Source of the DNA: Streptomyces sp. TRM68367
GTDB lineage: Bacteria; Actinomycetota; Actinomycetes; Streptomycetales; Streptomycetaceae
Direction: 5' to 3'
Length of the DNA: 34,448 nt
NCBI RefSeq assembly: GCF_014495685.1
Contig: NZ_JACTVI010000087.1
Span: forward strand, 1-34,448
Within the stretch, counting starts at the first letter, position 1. Each line of letters opens with the position of its first letter. Positions 23,339 to 30,784 of this stretch are shown here, one piece after another. A program made the position numbers and the translations under genes. The notes beneath the pieces were generated by a model. The model worked only from the letters and a program-made list of their open reading frames with translations. It searched no databases and was not told the origin of the DNA.

Positions 23339-24199
23339 CTAGTGCTGACCAGGTTGCTCCTGCCGTCCGTCCTGGCGATGCAGGAAGGTGAGGAGGGCGG
23401 CGGTGAGTTCGGCAGGGGTGTCCTCCTGGACGAGGTGGCCCGCGCCGGCGATCGGCTCGAACCGCGCGTCCGGGATCAGTGCGGCGAGCTCGCGTCCCTT
23501 CGCCACGGGGATCCAGATGTCGTCCTCGCCCCAGCAGACCAGCGTCGGCAGACCGATCTCGGCGTACCGGTCCTGGACCTCGTCGGTGTGCCGCTGGTCG
23601 GCCTGGGCGATCTGCCGGTAGAAGGCGGGCCGGCCCAGGTCGCCGAGCCAGGGCTGGACGAGCCGGTCGAGGACCGCAGGATGCAGACCCGGGCTGCTGG
23701 CGGACGCCACGTACTCGCGGACCAGTGCGCGGTGCAGTGGGGGCGGCAGTTGCTCGAAGACCTTGGCGTGCTCGCCGAGGAGCCGGAAGGACGGGGACCC
23801 CCACGGGGCCAGCGCGACCGGGTCGACCAGGGCGAGGGCCCGGTAGCGGCCGCCGTGCAGCAGGTGCGCGCGCAGGGCGACGGTGCCGCCGAAGTCATGG
23901 GCGACCACGTGGGGTTCCGCCAGCCCCAAGTGGCCCAGCAGCTCGGTGAAGACGCGGCCCTGGGCGGCCAGGGACACGTCCTGGCCTGCGTACTTCTCCG
24001 ACAGCCCGTAGCCGGGCATGTCCCACACGTACACCTGGCGCTCACGGGCCAGCGAGCGGGCCACCGCGCGCCAGACATACGAGGAGAAGGGGGTGCCGTG
24101 CAGCAGGACGACCGGCTGCCGGCCGGGCTGCCCCAGGCGGTTCCAGCGGACCTCACCGGATGAGCTGGGGAAGGTCTCGGGCAGGTCCCACTCGGTCAT
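23339..24199 (-). CDS. Alpha/beta hydrolase with Asp nucleophile (haloalkane dehalogenase/epoxide hydrolase type)
   Basis: The 286-residue protein has the oxyanion segment VVLLHGTPFSSYVWR and a nucleophile elbow VVAHDFGGTVAL with Asp102 instead of Ser. It has an acid in CWGEDDIWIPV and the catalytic His in IAGAGHLVQED. An Asp in the elbow is typical of haloalkane and haloacetate dehalogenases and epoxide hydrolases, which form an ester intermediate. Which of these applies cannot be told from sequence alone. ATG 24199 is preceded by AGAGGAA at eight bases. It follows the levanase gene on the same strand after a weak hairpin and may be partly co-transcribed with it. Confidence 0.85.
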   Translation of the reverse strand: MTEWDLPETFPSSSGEVRWNRLGQPGRQPVVLLHGTPFSSYVWRAVARSLARERQVYVWDMPGYGLSEKYAGQDVSLAAQGRVFTELLGHLGLAEPHVVAHDFGGTVALRAHLLHGGRYRALALVDPVALAPWGSPSFRLLGEHAKVFEQLPPPLHRALVREYVASASSPGLHPAVLDRLVQPWLGDLGRPAFYRQIAQADQRHTDEVQDRYAEIGLPTLVCWGEDDIWIPVAKGRELAALIPDARFEPIAGAGHLVQEDTPAELTAALLTFLHRQDGRQEQPGQH

Positions 24200-24243
24200 G
24201 GATGCCGTTCCTCTCGTGTGCGACCGTCGGCTGCCCATCCGAT

Positions 24244-24265
24244 CACGTGGCCGGCACCCCACGTG
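24244..24265 (-). terminator. Weak hairpin after the secreted GH32 gene
   Basis: CACGTGG (24244-24250) and CCACGTG (24259-24265) form a seven-pair stem with an eight-base loop, directly after the GH32 stop on the minus strand. It may be a weak terminator. Confidence 0.35.
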
Positions 24266-24267
24266 GG

Positions 24268-25830
24268 TCAGACCGCGAACTCGCGGACCACCGTGTTGCG
24301 GAACACCGCGCCGCCGTCGATCGTGAACAGCGCGATCCCGGTGTCGCCGGGGTCCGGGAAGGCCTCGCAGGAGTGCACGTACCGGCCGTCGTCGACGAAC
24401 ATCTCCACGCACGTGCGGTCGACCAGGATCCGCAGCCGGACCGTCCGCGCGGCCGGGTCGAAGGGGCTGCGGCTCTCCTGCCACCGGCCGGAGCTGTCCG
24501 GGTTGACCGTGTGGCCGCGGTTGACGAAGGCGTACGTGCCGTAGATGCCCGCGTCGATGTGGCGTGTGCCGTCGGGTGAGCGGCGCAACTGGAGGCCCGC
24601 GCCGGTGAGCCGGTCCCAGGTGATCTCCGTGGAGAGCTCGTAGGCGGTGCCGGTGTAGTCGAGCGGGAGGTTGCCGTCGACCGTCAGGTCGCCGAGGTTC
24701 ACCGTGCGGGAGACGTGGTCGGCGAGCGCCGGCACCGGCCGGGACGCCAGGTAGCGGGTGCCGTCCGGGGCGCGCCTCAGCCTGATCTCGCGGACGATCG
24801 AGTCGGTGCCGTTGAAGCCGTCGCACTCGATGGTGGGGGTGGTGTTGGCGTAGTCCCAGTGGTTCAGCCAGCCGATCGCGTACCGCGTGGCCGGGTCGAG
24901 CGTGCCGTCCGGGTCGCGCTTGTCGAAGGTGACGGCCGCGTACCAGTCCCAGCCGTGGTCCAGCCACTGCGGGTCGGCTGCGTCGGCGGTGAAGGCCGTA
25001 CCGTCGAACGACCCCGTCCAGTAGGCGTAGGTGCCCGGCAGTCCGGAGCCCTTGCCGTTGGCGCTCACGCCCAGCACCCATCGCCAGGTGCCGTCCTCGG
25101 CACGGATGTGGAACAGGTCGGGGCACTCCAGGACGCCGATGCCGTCCTTGACGAACCCGCTGAGGTAGGTCCACGCCTTCAGGTCGGTGGAGTGGTAGAA
25201 GCCGACCTTGTTGTTCTCGGCGAGGGTCATCACCCAGCGGCCGCGCTCCTCGTCGCGGATCACCTTGGGGTCGCGGAAGTCGCGGACGCCGGGGTTGGGC
25301 AGCACCGGGTCGGTGCCGTGGGGCGTGAAGGTGCGGCCGCCGTCGGTGGAGTAGTACAGGTACTGGGCCTGGGTGACCTCGTCCGGCGCCATGGTCGCGA
25401 GGACGATCACCGCGCCCGCGCCGAAGCCCGCCGTGTTCTCCGTGTCGACGACCGCCGAGCCGGACCAGACGTCGCCGTTGGGGGTGGTGTCCTTCGGTAC
25501 GGCGATCCCGCGGTCGGTGAAGGTGACCAGGTCGGTGCTGGTGGCCAGGCGCCAGGCGGTGCCCGCGGTCGTGCCGCCCGTCGAGTAGTCGGGGTTGTAG
25601 AGGTAGTAGTAGTGGTACTCGCCGTCGATCCAGACCGGTCGCTGCGGGTCGTTCTTCCACTGGTCGGGGACGGTGAAGTGGTACTCGGCGCGGTAGCTGC
25701 CCGGGCACGCGGCGGCCGTGGGTGCGGTCCGTGCCGCCGCGGGTCTTCCCGCGAGGGGCAGTAACGCGCCCGCCGAGGCGACGAACAGCGACCTCCTGGA
25801 TGGTCCGGGCATGCCGGATGCGCCACGCAT
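24268..25830 (-). CDS. Secreted GH32 fructan hydrolase (levanase/exo-inulinase type), Tat signal
   Basis: The 520-residue protein starts with a twin-arginine-like signal (SRRSLFVASAGALLPLAG) and has a GH32 five-blade propeller followed by a beta-sandwich. The three catalytic positions are present: nucleophile Asp61 in WKNDPQRPVW (variant of WMNDPNG), the stabiliser in FRDPKV, and acid/base Glu in LECPDLF. It should release fructose or fructo-oligosaccharides from levan or inulin outside the cell. ATG 25830 follows AAGGGAG at seven bases. It is divergent from the transport operon, with a palindrome between its predicted -35 and -10, so both units are likely repressed together. Confidence 0.9.
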   Translation of the reverse strand: MRGASGMPGPSRRSLFVASAGALLPLAGRPAAARTAPTAAACPGSYRAEYHFTVPDQWKNDPQRPVWIDGEYHYYYLYNPDYSTGGTTAGTAWRLATSTDLVTFTDRGIAVPKDTTPNGDVWSGSAVVDTENTAGFGAGAVIVLATMAPDEVTQAQYLYYSTDGGRTFTPHGTDPVLPNPGVRDFRDPKVIRDEERGRWVMTLAENNKVGFYHSTDLKAWTYLSGFVKDGIGVLECPDLFHIRAEDGTWRWVLGVSANGKGSGLPGTYAYWTGSFDGTAFTADAADPQWLDHGWDWYAAVTFDKRDPDGTLDPATRYAIGWLNHWDYANTTPTIECDGFNGTDSIVREIRLRRAPDGTRYLASRPVPALADHVSRTVNLGDLTVDGNLPLDYTGTAYELSTEITWDRLTGAGLQLRRSPDGTRHIDAGIYGTYAFVNRGHTVNPDSSGRWQESRSPFDPAARTVRLRILVDRTCVEMFVDDGRYVHSCEAFPDPGDTGIALFTIDGGAVFRNTVVREFAV

Positions 25831-25886
25831 GGTGCGGCTCCCTTCCCCGACGCCGTCGTCGGAAACTGCGGCTCTTGTAGAGCAGG

Positions 25887-25915
25887 ACTGTGCGACCTAA
25901 CTCGTTAAAGGTCAA
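25887..25915 (-). promoter_or_regulatory. Predicted promoter of the secreted GH32 gene
   Basis: On the minus strand TTGACC (25915-25910) is followed after 17 bases by CACAGT (25892-25887). The -35 is strong and the -10 poor. The palindrome at 25896-25908 lies in the spacer. Confidence 0.4.
25896..25908. promoter_or_regulatory. Putative LacI-family operator O1
   Basis: CCTAACTCGTTAA contains TAAC-TC-GTTA, a LacI-like palindrome. Its outer part, CCTAACTCGT, recurs in inverted orientation in O2 at 25977-25991. It overlaps the predicted promoter spacer of the secreted GH32 gene. The presumed binder is the LacI-family protein encoded at 30747-31859. Confidence 0.55.
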
Positions 25916-25929
25916 GCCGTTCAGCCCTC

Positions 25930-25958
25930 TTGACATGTCTGTAACACGGCTCGATCAT
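25930..25958 (+). promoter_or_regulatory. Predicted promoter of the fructan transport operon
   Basis: TTGACA (25930-25935) is a perfect -35. After 17 bases comes GATCAT (25953-25958), an acceptable -10. Transcription would start near 25965, just before operator O2. Confidence 0.55.
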
Positions 25959-25976
25959 CTGGGGAATCAGATTTGG

Positions 25977-25990
25977 CTAACACGAGTTAG
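25977..25990. promoter_or_regulatory. Putative LacI-family operator O2
   Basis: CTAACACGAGTTAG is a palindrome with CTAAC/GTTAG arms and a CG centre. It lies just downstream of the predicted transcription start and ten bases before ATG 26001, overlapping the ribosome binding site region. Confidence 0.6.
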
Positions 25991-26000
25991 GCCCGCACGC

Positions 26001-27410
26001 ATGACCGACTCGCACCTCACTCGCCGCACGCTCCTGCGGTACGGCGCCTACGGCGCGGGGGCCGCCGCTCTGGCCGGTACCGCCGCGAGCTGGGACCGGC
26101 TCACCGGAGCCGACATTCCCGGCCGCGACGACGGCTCCCTCGTCGTCGCCACCCTCGGCCCGGCCTACGGGCCCGCCGCCATCCGGACGCTCACCGAGGG
26201 CTTCCGCCAGGTGCACCCCGACATCAAGCTCCGGATCAACGCCGTGCAGGCCGTCGACTGGTCGGACTTCTTCGCGAAGATCCTGACGCAGGTCGCGGCG
26301 GGCACCGCACCCGATCTCGTCTACGTCGCCACCGAGGGGGTGCAGCTGTTCGCGCAGCGCCTCGGCGTGGCCCTGGACAAGTGGGTGCGGCGGGACGCGG
26401 CGGAGCTGAAGGAGTACTTCGCGGACGTCCACCCCTCGCTGGTGGAGTCGATGATGTACGAGGGCGGCCTGTACCAGCTGCCGGTGGAGTTCAACGCGGC
26501 CGACATCTACCTCAACACGCAGGTGCTTCAGCGGGCCGGCGCCGACTTCCCGCCGGCCGACTGGACCCGGGACGACTTCACCGCGCTGCTGCGGGACATG
26601 AAGAAGGCGAGCGGTGCGCGGTTCACGCCGTACTTCTGGACGAACCGGCTGTGGGGCGGCGTGGTGCCCTGGCTGTTCGCCAACGGCACCAATCTGCTCG
26701 CCGAGTCCAAGGCGCCCGGCGGGTCCTGGCTGTGGGACTCCTTCTACCCGGCCGCGCAGCGGCGCGGGCGCGGCGGCGGCTTCAGGTGGACGGCCCCGCA
26801 GGCCACCCACGACCGCGTGGAGGAGGTCTACGACTACCTCGCCGACCTCATCCAGGAGGGCCTGTGCACCCGCCCCGAGGGCGGCAACGGGCAGAACCTC
26901 ATCGGCGTGTTCTCCACCGGCCGGGTCGGGGTCACCCCGGCGGGCGGCTTCTGGGCGGGCGGCCTGCACCTGGCAGGCATGCAGTCCGACGGCTTCGACG
27001 TGCAGTACTTCCCGCGCTGGCGCGCCCAGCGCATGCAGTACGGCGCGGCCGGCTACGCGCTGCTGCGTACGTCGAAGAAGCAGGAGGAGGCCTGGGAGTT
27101 CATCAAGTACGCGGCCCGCAGGGACACCCTGATGCGGCTGTTCGAGACCAACCAGACTACCCCGGCCCGCCGTTCGATGCTGACCGCCGACCGCTACCGG
27201 GAGATGGGCCCGGCGCACTGGCAGGTCTTCTACGACACCCTCGACAAGTTCCCCGACACCGGGCCGATGCCCGCGCCGCCGCAGTACGCCGAGGTCGAGC
27301 AGGCGCTGGTCAAGCACACGGGCACGGCCCTGGCCTCGCCGCGCTCGGTGCGCCCCGCGCTGCGCCGGATGCAGGGCGATCTGGAGAAGGCCATGGAGCG
27401 TGACGCATGA
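26001..27410 (+). CDS. Sugar ABC transporter solute-binding protein, Tat signal, no lipobox
   Basis: The 469-residue product is a family 1 solute-binding protein, with VVATLGPAYGPAAIRTLTEG, GTAPDLVYVATEGVQLFA, GGLYQLPVEFNAADIYLNT, FSTGRVGVTPAGGFW and a late KKQEEAWEFIKYA. It starts with a twin-arginine signal (LTRRTLLRYGAYGAGAAALAG). No Cys follows the hydrophobic core, so it cannot be a lipoprotein in the usual way; it may stay anchored by the uncleaved helix or be held by the permeases. I took ATG 26001 because the upstream open frame to 25890 crosses the operators and promoter. Its stop overlaps the next ATG by four bases (ATGA). The likely substrate is fructo-oligosaccharide, inferred from the GH32 genes on both sides. 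Confidence 0.88.
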   Translation: MTDSHLTRRTLLRYGAYGAGAAALAGTAASWDRLTGADIPGRDDGSLVVATLGPAYGPAAIRTLTEGFRQVHPDIKLRINAVQAVDWSDFFAKILTQVAAGTAPDLVYVATEGVQLFAQRLGVALDKWVRRDAAELKEYFADVHPSLVESMMYEGGLYQLPVEFNAADIYLNTQVLQRAGADFPPADWTRDDFTALLRDMKKASGARFTPYFWTNRLWGGVVPWLFANGTNLLAESKAPGGSWLWDSFYPAAQRRGRGGGFRWTAPQATHDRVEEVYDYLADLIQEGLCTRPEGGNGQNLIGVFSTGRVGVTPAGGFWAGGLHLAGMQSDGFDVQYFPRWRAQRMQYGAAGYALLRTSKKQEEAWEFIKYAARRDTLMRLFETNQTTPARRSMLTADRYREMGPAHWQVFYDTLDKFPDTGPMPAPPQYAEVEQALVKHTGTALASPRSVRPALRRMQGDLEKAMERDA

Positions 27411-28363
27411 CGAACACCCAGATCCCGGCCGCACCGGCCGCTCGGCCCGCTGCCCCGGCTGCCGCTACCGCGCCGGGCTCCTCCGGCCGTGACCGCGGCA
27501 CCCGGCTGCTGGCCACGCTGTTCCTGGCGCCGACGATCGTCGGCATCGTCGTCTTCACGGTCGTCCCGATCGTCGGGTCGGTGGTGCTCAGCCTGTTCCA
27601 CTGGAATGTGATCGACTCCCCGAGTTTCGCCGGTGCCTCCAACTACGGTGCCGTGTTCAGCGATTCGACCGTGCTGGTGTCCTTCCGCAACACGCTGGTG
27701 TTCATGGTGTTCGCGGTGGCGCTGCAACTCCTCATCGCGCTGGCGCTGGCGCTCACCCTGAACGGGCGGATGCCGATGTGGCTGCGGTCGGTGTTCCGGT
27801 CGGCGTTCTTCTTCCCGCTGGTGCTGTCCGCGGCGTCGATCTCGGTGGTGATGAAGTACCTGTTCAACCAGGACTTCGGGGTGGTGAACTGGCTGCTCGG
27901 CTTCGTCGGGATCGCGCCGGTGCCGTGGCTGACGTCGGAGAACGCGGCAATGGCCACGGTCGTCCTCGTCTATGTGTGGCAGCAGTTCGGCTTCTCCTTC
28001 CTGTTGTTCATCGGGGGGCTGAACAACATTCCGAAGGAGATCCACGAGGCCGCCTCCCTGGACGGCGCGACGGGCCTGCGCAAGCACCTGTCCATCACGC
28101 TGCCGCTGCTGTCGCCCACGCTGCTGGTGGCGTCGGTGGTCGGCATCATCAACGCGCTCCAGGTCTTCGAGCAGCCCTACGTGCTGACCAACGGCGGTCC
28201 CGGCGACGCCACCCGCACCGTCGTGATGGTGATCTACGAGACGGCGTTCGAGCAGCTGCGGTTCGGCGAGGCCTCCGCGGTGGGCGTGCTGCTGTTCGTG
28301 CTGATCATGGCGGTCACCGCCCTCCAGTTCCGGCTCAGCCGGCGTTTCGTCCACTACCAGTGA
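27407..28363 (+). CDS. Sugar ABC transporter permease, MalF type
   Basis: The 318-residue membrane protein has six core helices and the EAA loop EIHEAASLDGATGLRKHLSI, which contacts the ATPase. The N-terminus has a Pro/Ala-rich cytoplasmic lead (IPAAPAARPAAPAAA) before helix 1 (LFLAPTIVGIVVFTVVPIVG). Its start overlaps the binding-protein stop, indicating coupled translation. It would form the channel with the next gene product and pair with an ATPase encoded elsewhere. Confidence 0.92.
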   Translation: MTNTQIPAAPAARPAAPAAATAPGSSGRDRGTRLLATLFLAPTIVGIVVFTVVPIVGSVVLSLFHWNVIDSPSFAGASNYGAVFSDSTVLVSFRNTLVFMVFAVALQLLIALALALTLNGRMPMWLRSVFRSAFFFPLVLSAASISVVMKYLFNQDFGVVNWLLGFVGIAPVPWLTSENAAMATVVLVYVWQQFGFSFLLFIGGLNNIPKEIHEAASLDGATGLRKHLSITLPLLSPTLLVASVVGIINALQVFEQPYVLTNGGPGDATRTVVMVIYETAFEQLRFGEASAVGVLLFVLIMAVTALQFRLSRRFVHYQ

Positions 28364-28382
28364 GCCGGGTGAGTTGAGTCCG

Positions 28383-29237
28383 ATGAGCCAAGCAACCCTC
28401 TCCTTCAGCCGTGCCCGGTACTCGCTGGCGCCGTGGGCGCGGATCTCCGGGCTGACAGTGTGCGCCCTGCTGACCCTCGGCCCGGTGGTGTGGACGGTCT
28501 CCACCTCCCTGCGCACGCCCGCCGAGGCGTTCAACCTGCCCCCGAAGATCATCCCGACCGATCCGTCCGCCGAGGCGTATCGCGGGGTGTTCGACCAGAT
28601 CGACATGTGGCTGCTGGCGCTGAACTCCACGCTGGTGACCGCGCTGATCGCGGTGGGCCAGATGATCACGGCGGGGCTCGCCGGGTACGCCTTCGCGCGC
28701 CTGGAGTTCCGGTTCAAGAAGTCGCTGTTCGCGCTGGTATTGGCGACGATGATGGTGCCGTTGCAGGTGACCATCGTGCCGGTGTTCCTGGTGCTGAAGT
28801 CGATGAGTCTGACCGACACCCTGCTCGGTCTGATCATCCCGGCGTTCCCGACCGCTTTCGGCACCTTCCTGATGCGGCAGTACTTCCTGGGCATGCCGAA
28901 AGACCTGGGCGAGGCCGCGATGCTGGACGGCGCCGGGCCCTGGCGGACCTTCCGGTCCGTGTACGCGCCGCTGGCCGCGCCGGGGCTCGCGATCGTCGGC
29001 GTGCTCGCCTTCAACTACCACTGGAACGAGTTCTTCCGGCCGCTGATCCTGGAGACCTCCGCCCAGAACTACACGTTGCCGCTGGGCCTGGTCTCCCTTC
29101 AGGGCAACCTCGGCACCGGTTCGATCTCCGTGGTCCTCGCCGGTGTCGTGCTGTCCATGATTCCCGCCGTCGCCGTGTTCGTCGTCGGCCAGCGCCCTCT
29201 CCGGGAGGGCATCACGTCCGCAGGAGTCAACCGTTGA
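28383..29237 (+). CDS. Sugar ABC transporter permease, MalG type
   Basis: The 284-residue product has six membrane helices and the MalG-type EAA loop DLGEAAMLDGAGPWRTFRSV. After it come VLAFNYHWNEFFRPLIL and a terminal GQRPLREGITSAGVNR; the family usually ends with a Q-x-y-F-V-x-G-L-T-x-G-A-V-K-G-like segment. ATG 28383 is preferred; TTG 28374 is in frame. The gene lies 19 bases after the MalF-type gene and its stop overlaps the TTG start of the cytoplasmic GH32 gene. No ATP-binding gene follows, as usual for Streptomyces systems served by MsiK. Confidence 0.92.
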   Translation: MSQATLSFSRARYSLAPWARISGLTVCALLTLGPVVWTVSTSLRTPAEAFNLPPKIIPTDPSAEAYRGVFDQIDMWLLALNSTLVTALIAVGQMITAGLAGYAFARLEFRFKKSLFALVLATMMVPLQVTIVPVFLVLKSMSLTDTLLGLIIPAFPTAFGTFLMRQYFLGMPKDLGEAAMLDGAGPWRTFRSVYAPLAAPGLAIVGVLAFNYHWNEFFRPLILETSAQNYTLPLGLVSLQGNLGTGSISVVLAGVVLSMIPAVAVFVVGQRPLREGITSAGVNR

Positions 29238-30784
29238 GCCTCGCCGCTCCCCCGCCGGACCCGCACACCCCGCGCTTCAGGGTCCGCCCACCCGCCAACT
29301 GGATCAACGACCCCAACGGGCCCTTCCGTTGGCGGGGCCGCTACCACCTCTTCTACCAGCACAACCCGGCCGCGCCGGTGCACGCGAACGTCCACTGGGG
29401 CCATGTCTCCAGCCCTGACCTCGCGCGCTGGGAGCACCATCCGATCGCGCTCACGCCGACGCCGGGCGGGCCGGACGAGGCGGGCTGCTGGTCGGGGTGC
29501 GTGGTCGACGATGGCGGCGTGCCGACGGCGGTGTACACCGGCGTCGACCGTGGCCATGCGGGCAACGGCGCGATCTGCCTGGCGCGGGCGGCGGACCTGG
29601 ACGACGTGACGCTGGCCGAGTGGCGGCCGCTGCCCGCGCCGGTGGTGGCGGGTCCGCCGGACGGCCTGGACGTGGTGATGTTCCGCGACCCGTTCGTGTT
29701 CCGCTGCGAGGGGCGGCGCTGGGCGCTGGTCGGTGCGGGGCACGCCGACGGTACGGCGTCGGTGCTGCTGTACGAGTGCGACGACCTGACGGCGTGGCGG
29801 TTCGCCGGGGTGCTCGTGGACGGCAACGACCCGGTCGCGACGGACGCGTTCGGGGACAAGGCGGTCGGCTGGGAGTGCCCGCAGCTGTTCGCCACGCCGG
29901 GCGGTTCGTGGGTGCTGGTGGTGTCGCTGTGGGACGGGGACCCGTGCTCCACCGGCTGTCTGAGGGGGCGTCTGGAGGGCGACGGACAGGGCGGTTTGCG
30001 TTTCGCGGCGCAATGCGCGGGCCGGCTCGACCACGGGCGGGACTTCTACGCGCCGGCCGTGCTGCAGGATGCGGACCGGGCGCTGATGTGGGGCTGGTCC
30101 TGGGAGGCACGCGAGCAGCCCGAGACCCTGCGGGCCGGCTGGGCGGGCGTACTCACCGCGCCGCGCGTCGTCGACGTCCACCCGGACGGATCGCTGCGGG
30201 TGGCCCCCGCGCCGGAACTGGAACTGCTGCGCGCACCCGAGCCGTTCGTCTCCGGGTCGGGCACGGTGGCGGATCCGGAGGCGTACGAACCGTCCGTCAC
30301 CACGTCGGGCACGGTCGCGGATCCAGCAGCCCACGCCCCGTCCGCCACCACACCGGGCACAGCCCCGGATCCAGCAGCCCACACCCCCTCCGCCACCACA
30401 CCGGGCACGGTCGCGCTCCCGAACGCCTACGACCTGTGTGTCACCGCCCGTGACGAGACGGCGGTGCGGCTGCTGCGGTCCGTCTCCGGGGCGGAGCTCA
30501 CCGTGCGGGTGGACCCGGGCGAGGGCCGCGTGGTGCTCGACCGGGCCGGCTGGCCGCGGGCGCGGGCCGACGGTTCGGCGCCTGTCGAGGTGCGGGTGCC
30601 GCCGGGTGCGGAGCTCTCCGTGCGGGTGCTGGTCGACGGTTCGCTGCTGGAACTGTTCGTGGGCGACCGTGCCATGGTCACCGAGCGGGTCTACCGGAGC
30701 CCGGCGGACGTGCCTGAGCTAGCGGTGACGGGTGCCGGGGCGGCCGTCACGGGATGGGAACTGGTCCCACCGACGCGCGGCTGA
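29234..30784 (+). CDS. Cytoplasmic GH32 beta-fructofuranosidase with a repeat-expanded linker
   Basis: The 516-residue product has no signal peptide. It carries the GH32 triad: nucleophile Asp26 in ANWINDPNGPF, the stabiliser in FRDPFVF and acid/base Glu in GWECPQLF. It should split imported fructo-oligosaccharides or sucrose to fructose. Translation starts at TTG 29234, overlapping the permease stop, with AGGAG seven bases before it. Between the propeller and the beta-sandwich, four 16-residue repeats of the type SGTVADPxAxxPSxTT are inserted (30257-30448). The last 38 bases overlap the end of the convergent LacI-family gene. Confidence 0.9.
   Translation: MSLAAPPPDPHTPRFRVRPPANWINDPNGPFRWRGRYHLFYQHNPAAPVHANVHWGHVSSPDLARWEHHPIALTPTPGGPDEAGCWSGCVVDDGGVPTAVYTGVDRGHAGNGAICLARAADLDDVTLAEWRPLPAPVVAGPPDGLDVVMFRDPFVFRCEGRRWALVGAGHADGTASVLLYECDDLTAWRFAGVLVDGNDPVATDAFGDKAVGWECPQLFATPGGSWVLVVSLWDGDPCSTGCLRGRLEGDGQGGLRFAAQCAGRLDHGRDFYAPAVLQDADRALMWGWSWEAREQPETLRAGWAGVLTAPRVVDVHPDGSLRVAPAPELELLRAPEPFVSGSGTVADPEAYEPSVTTSGTVADPAAHAPSATTPGTAPDPAAHTPSATTPGTVALPNAYDLCVTARDETAVRLLRSVSGAELTVRVDPGEGRVVLDRAGWPRARADGSAPVEVRVPPGAELSVRVLVDGSLLELFVGDRAMVTERVYRSPADVPELAVTGAGAAVTGWELVPPTRG
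30257..30448 (+). repeat. 48-bp in-frame tandem repeats inside the GH32 gene
   Basis: Four successive 48-base units start at 30257, 30305, 30353 and 30401. Units 2 and 3 are the most alike and unit 4 is diverged. Each encodes about TVADPAAHAPSATTPG. They fall in the interdomain linker, so copy number can change without breaking the frame. Confidence 0.85.

Noticed and set aside
21731..24163. Long plus-strand frame of 810 codons
   Set aside because: It is antisense to the TauD, kinase and hydrolase genes, with shadow-type composition and no domain motif.
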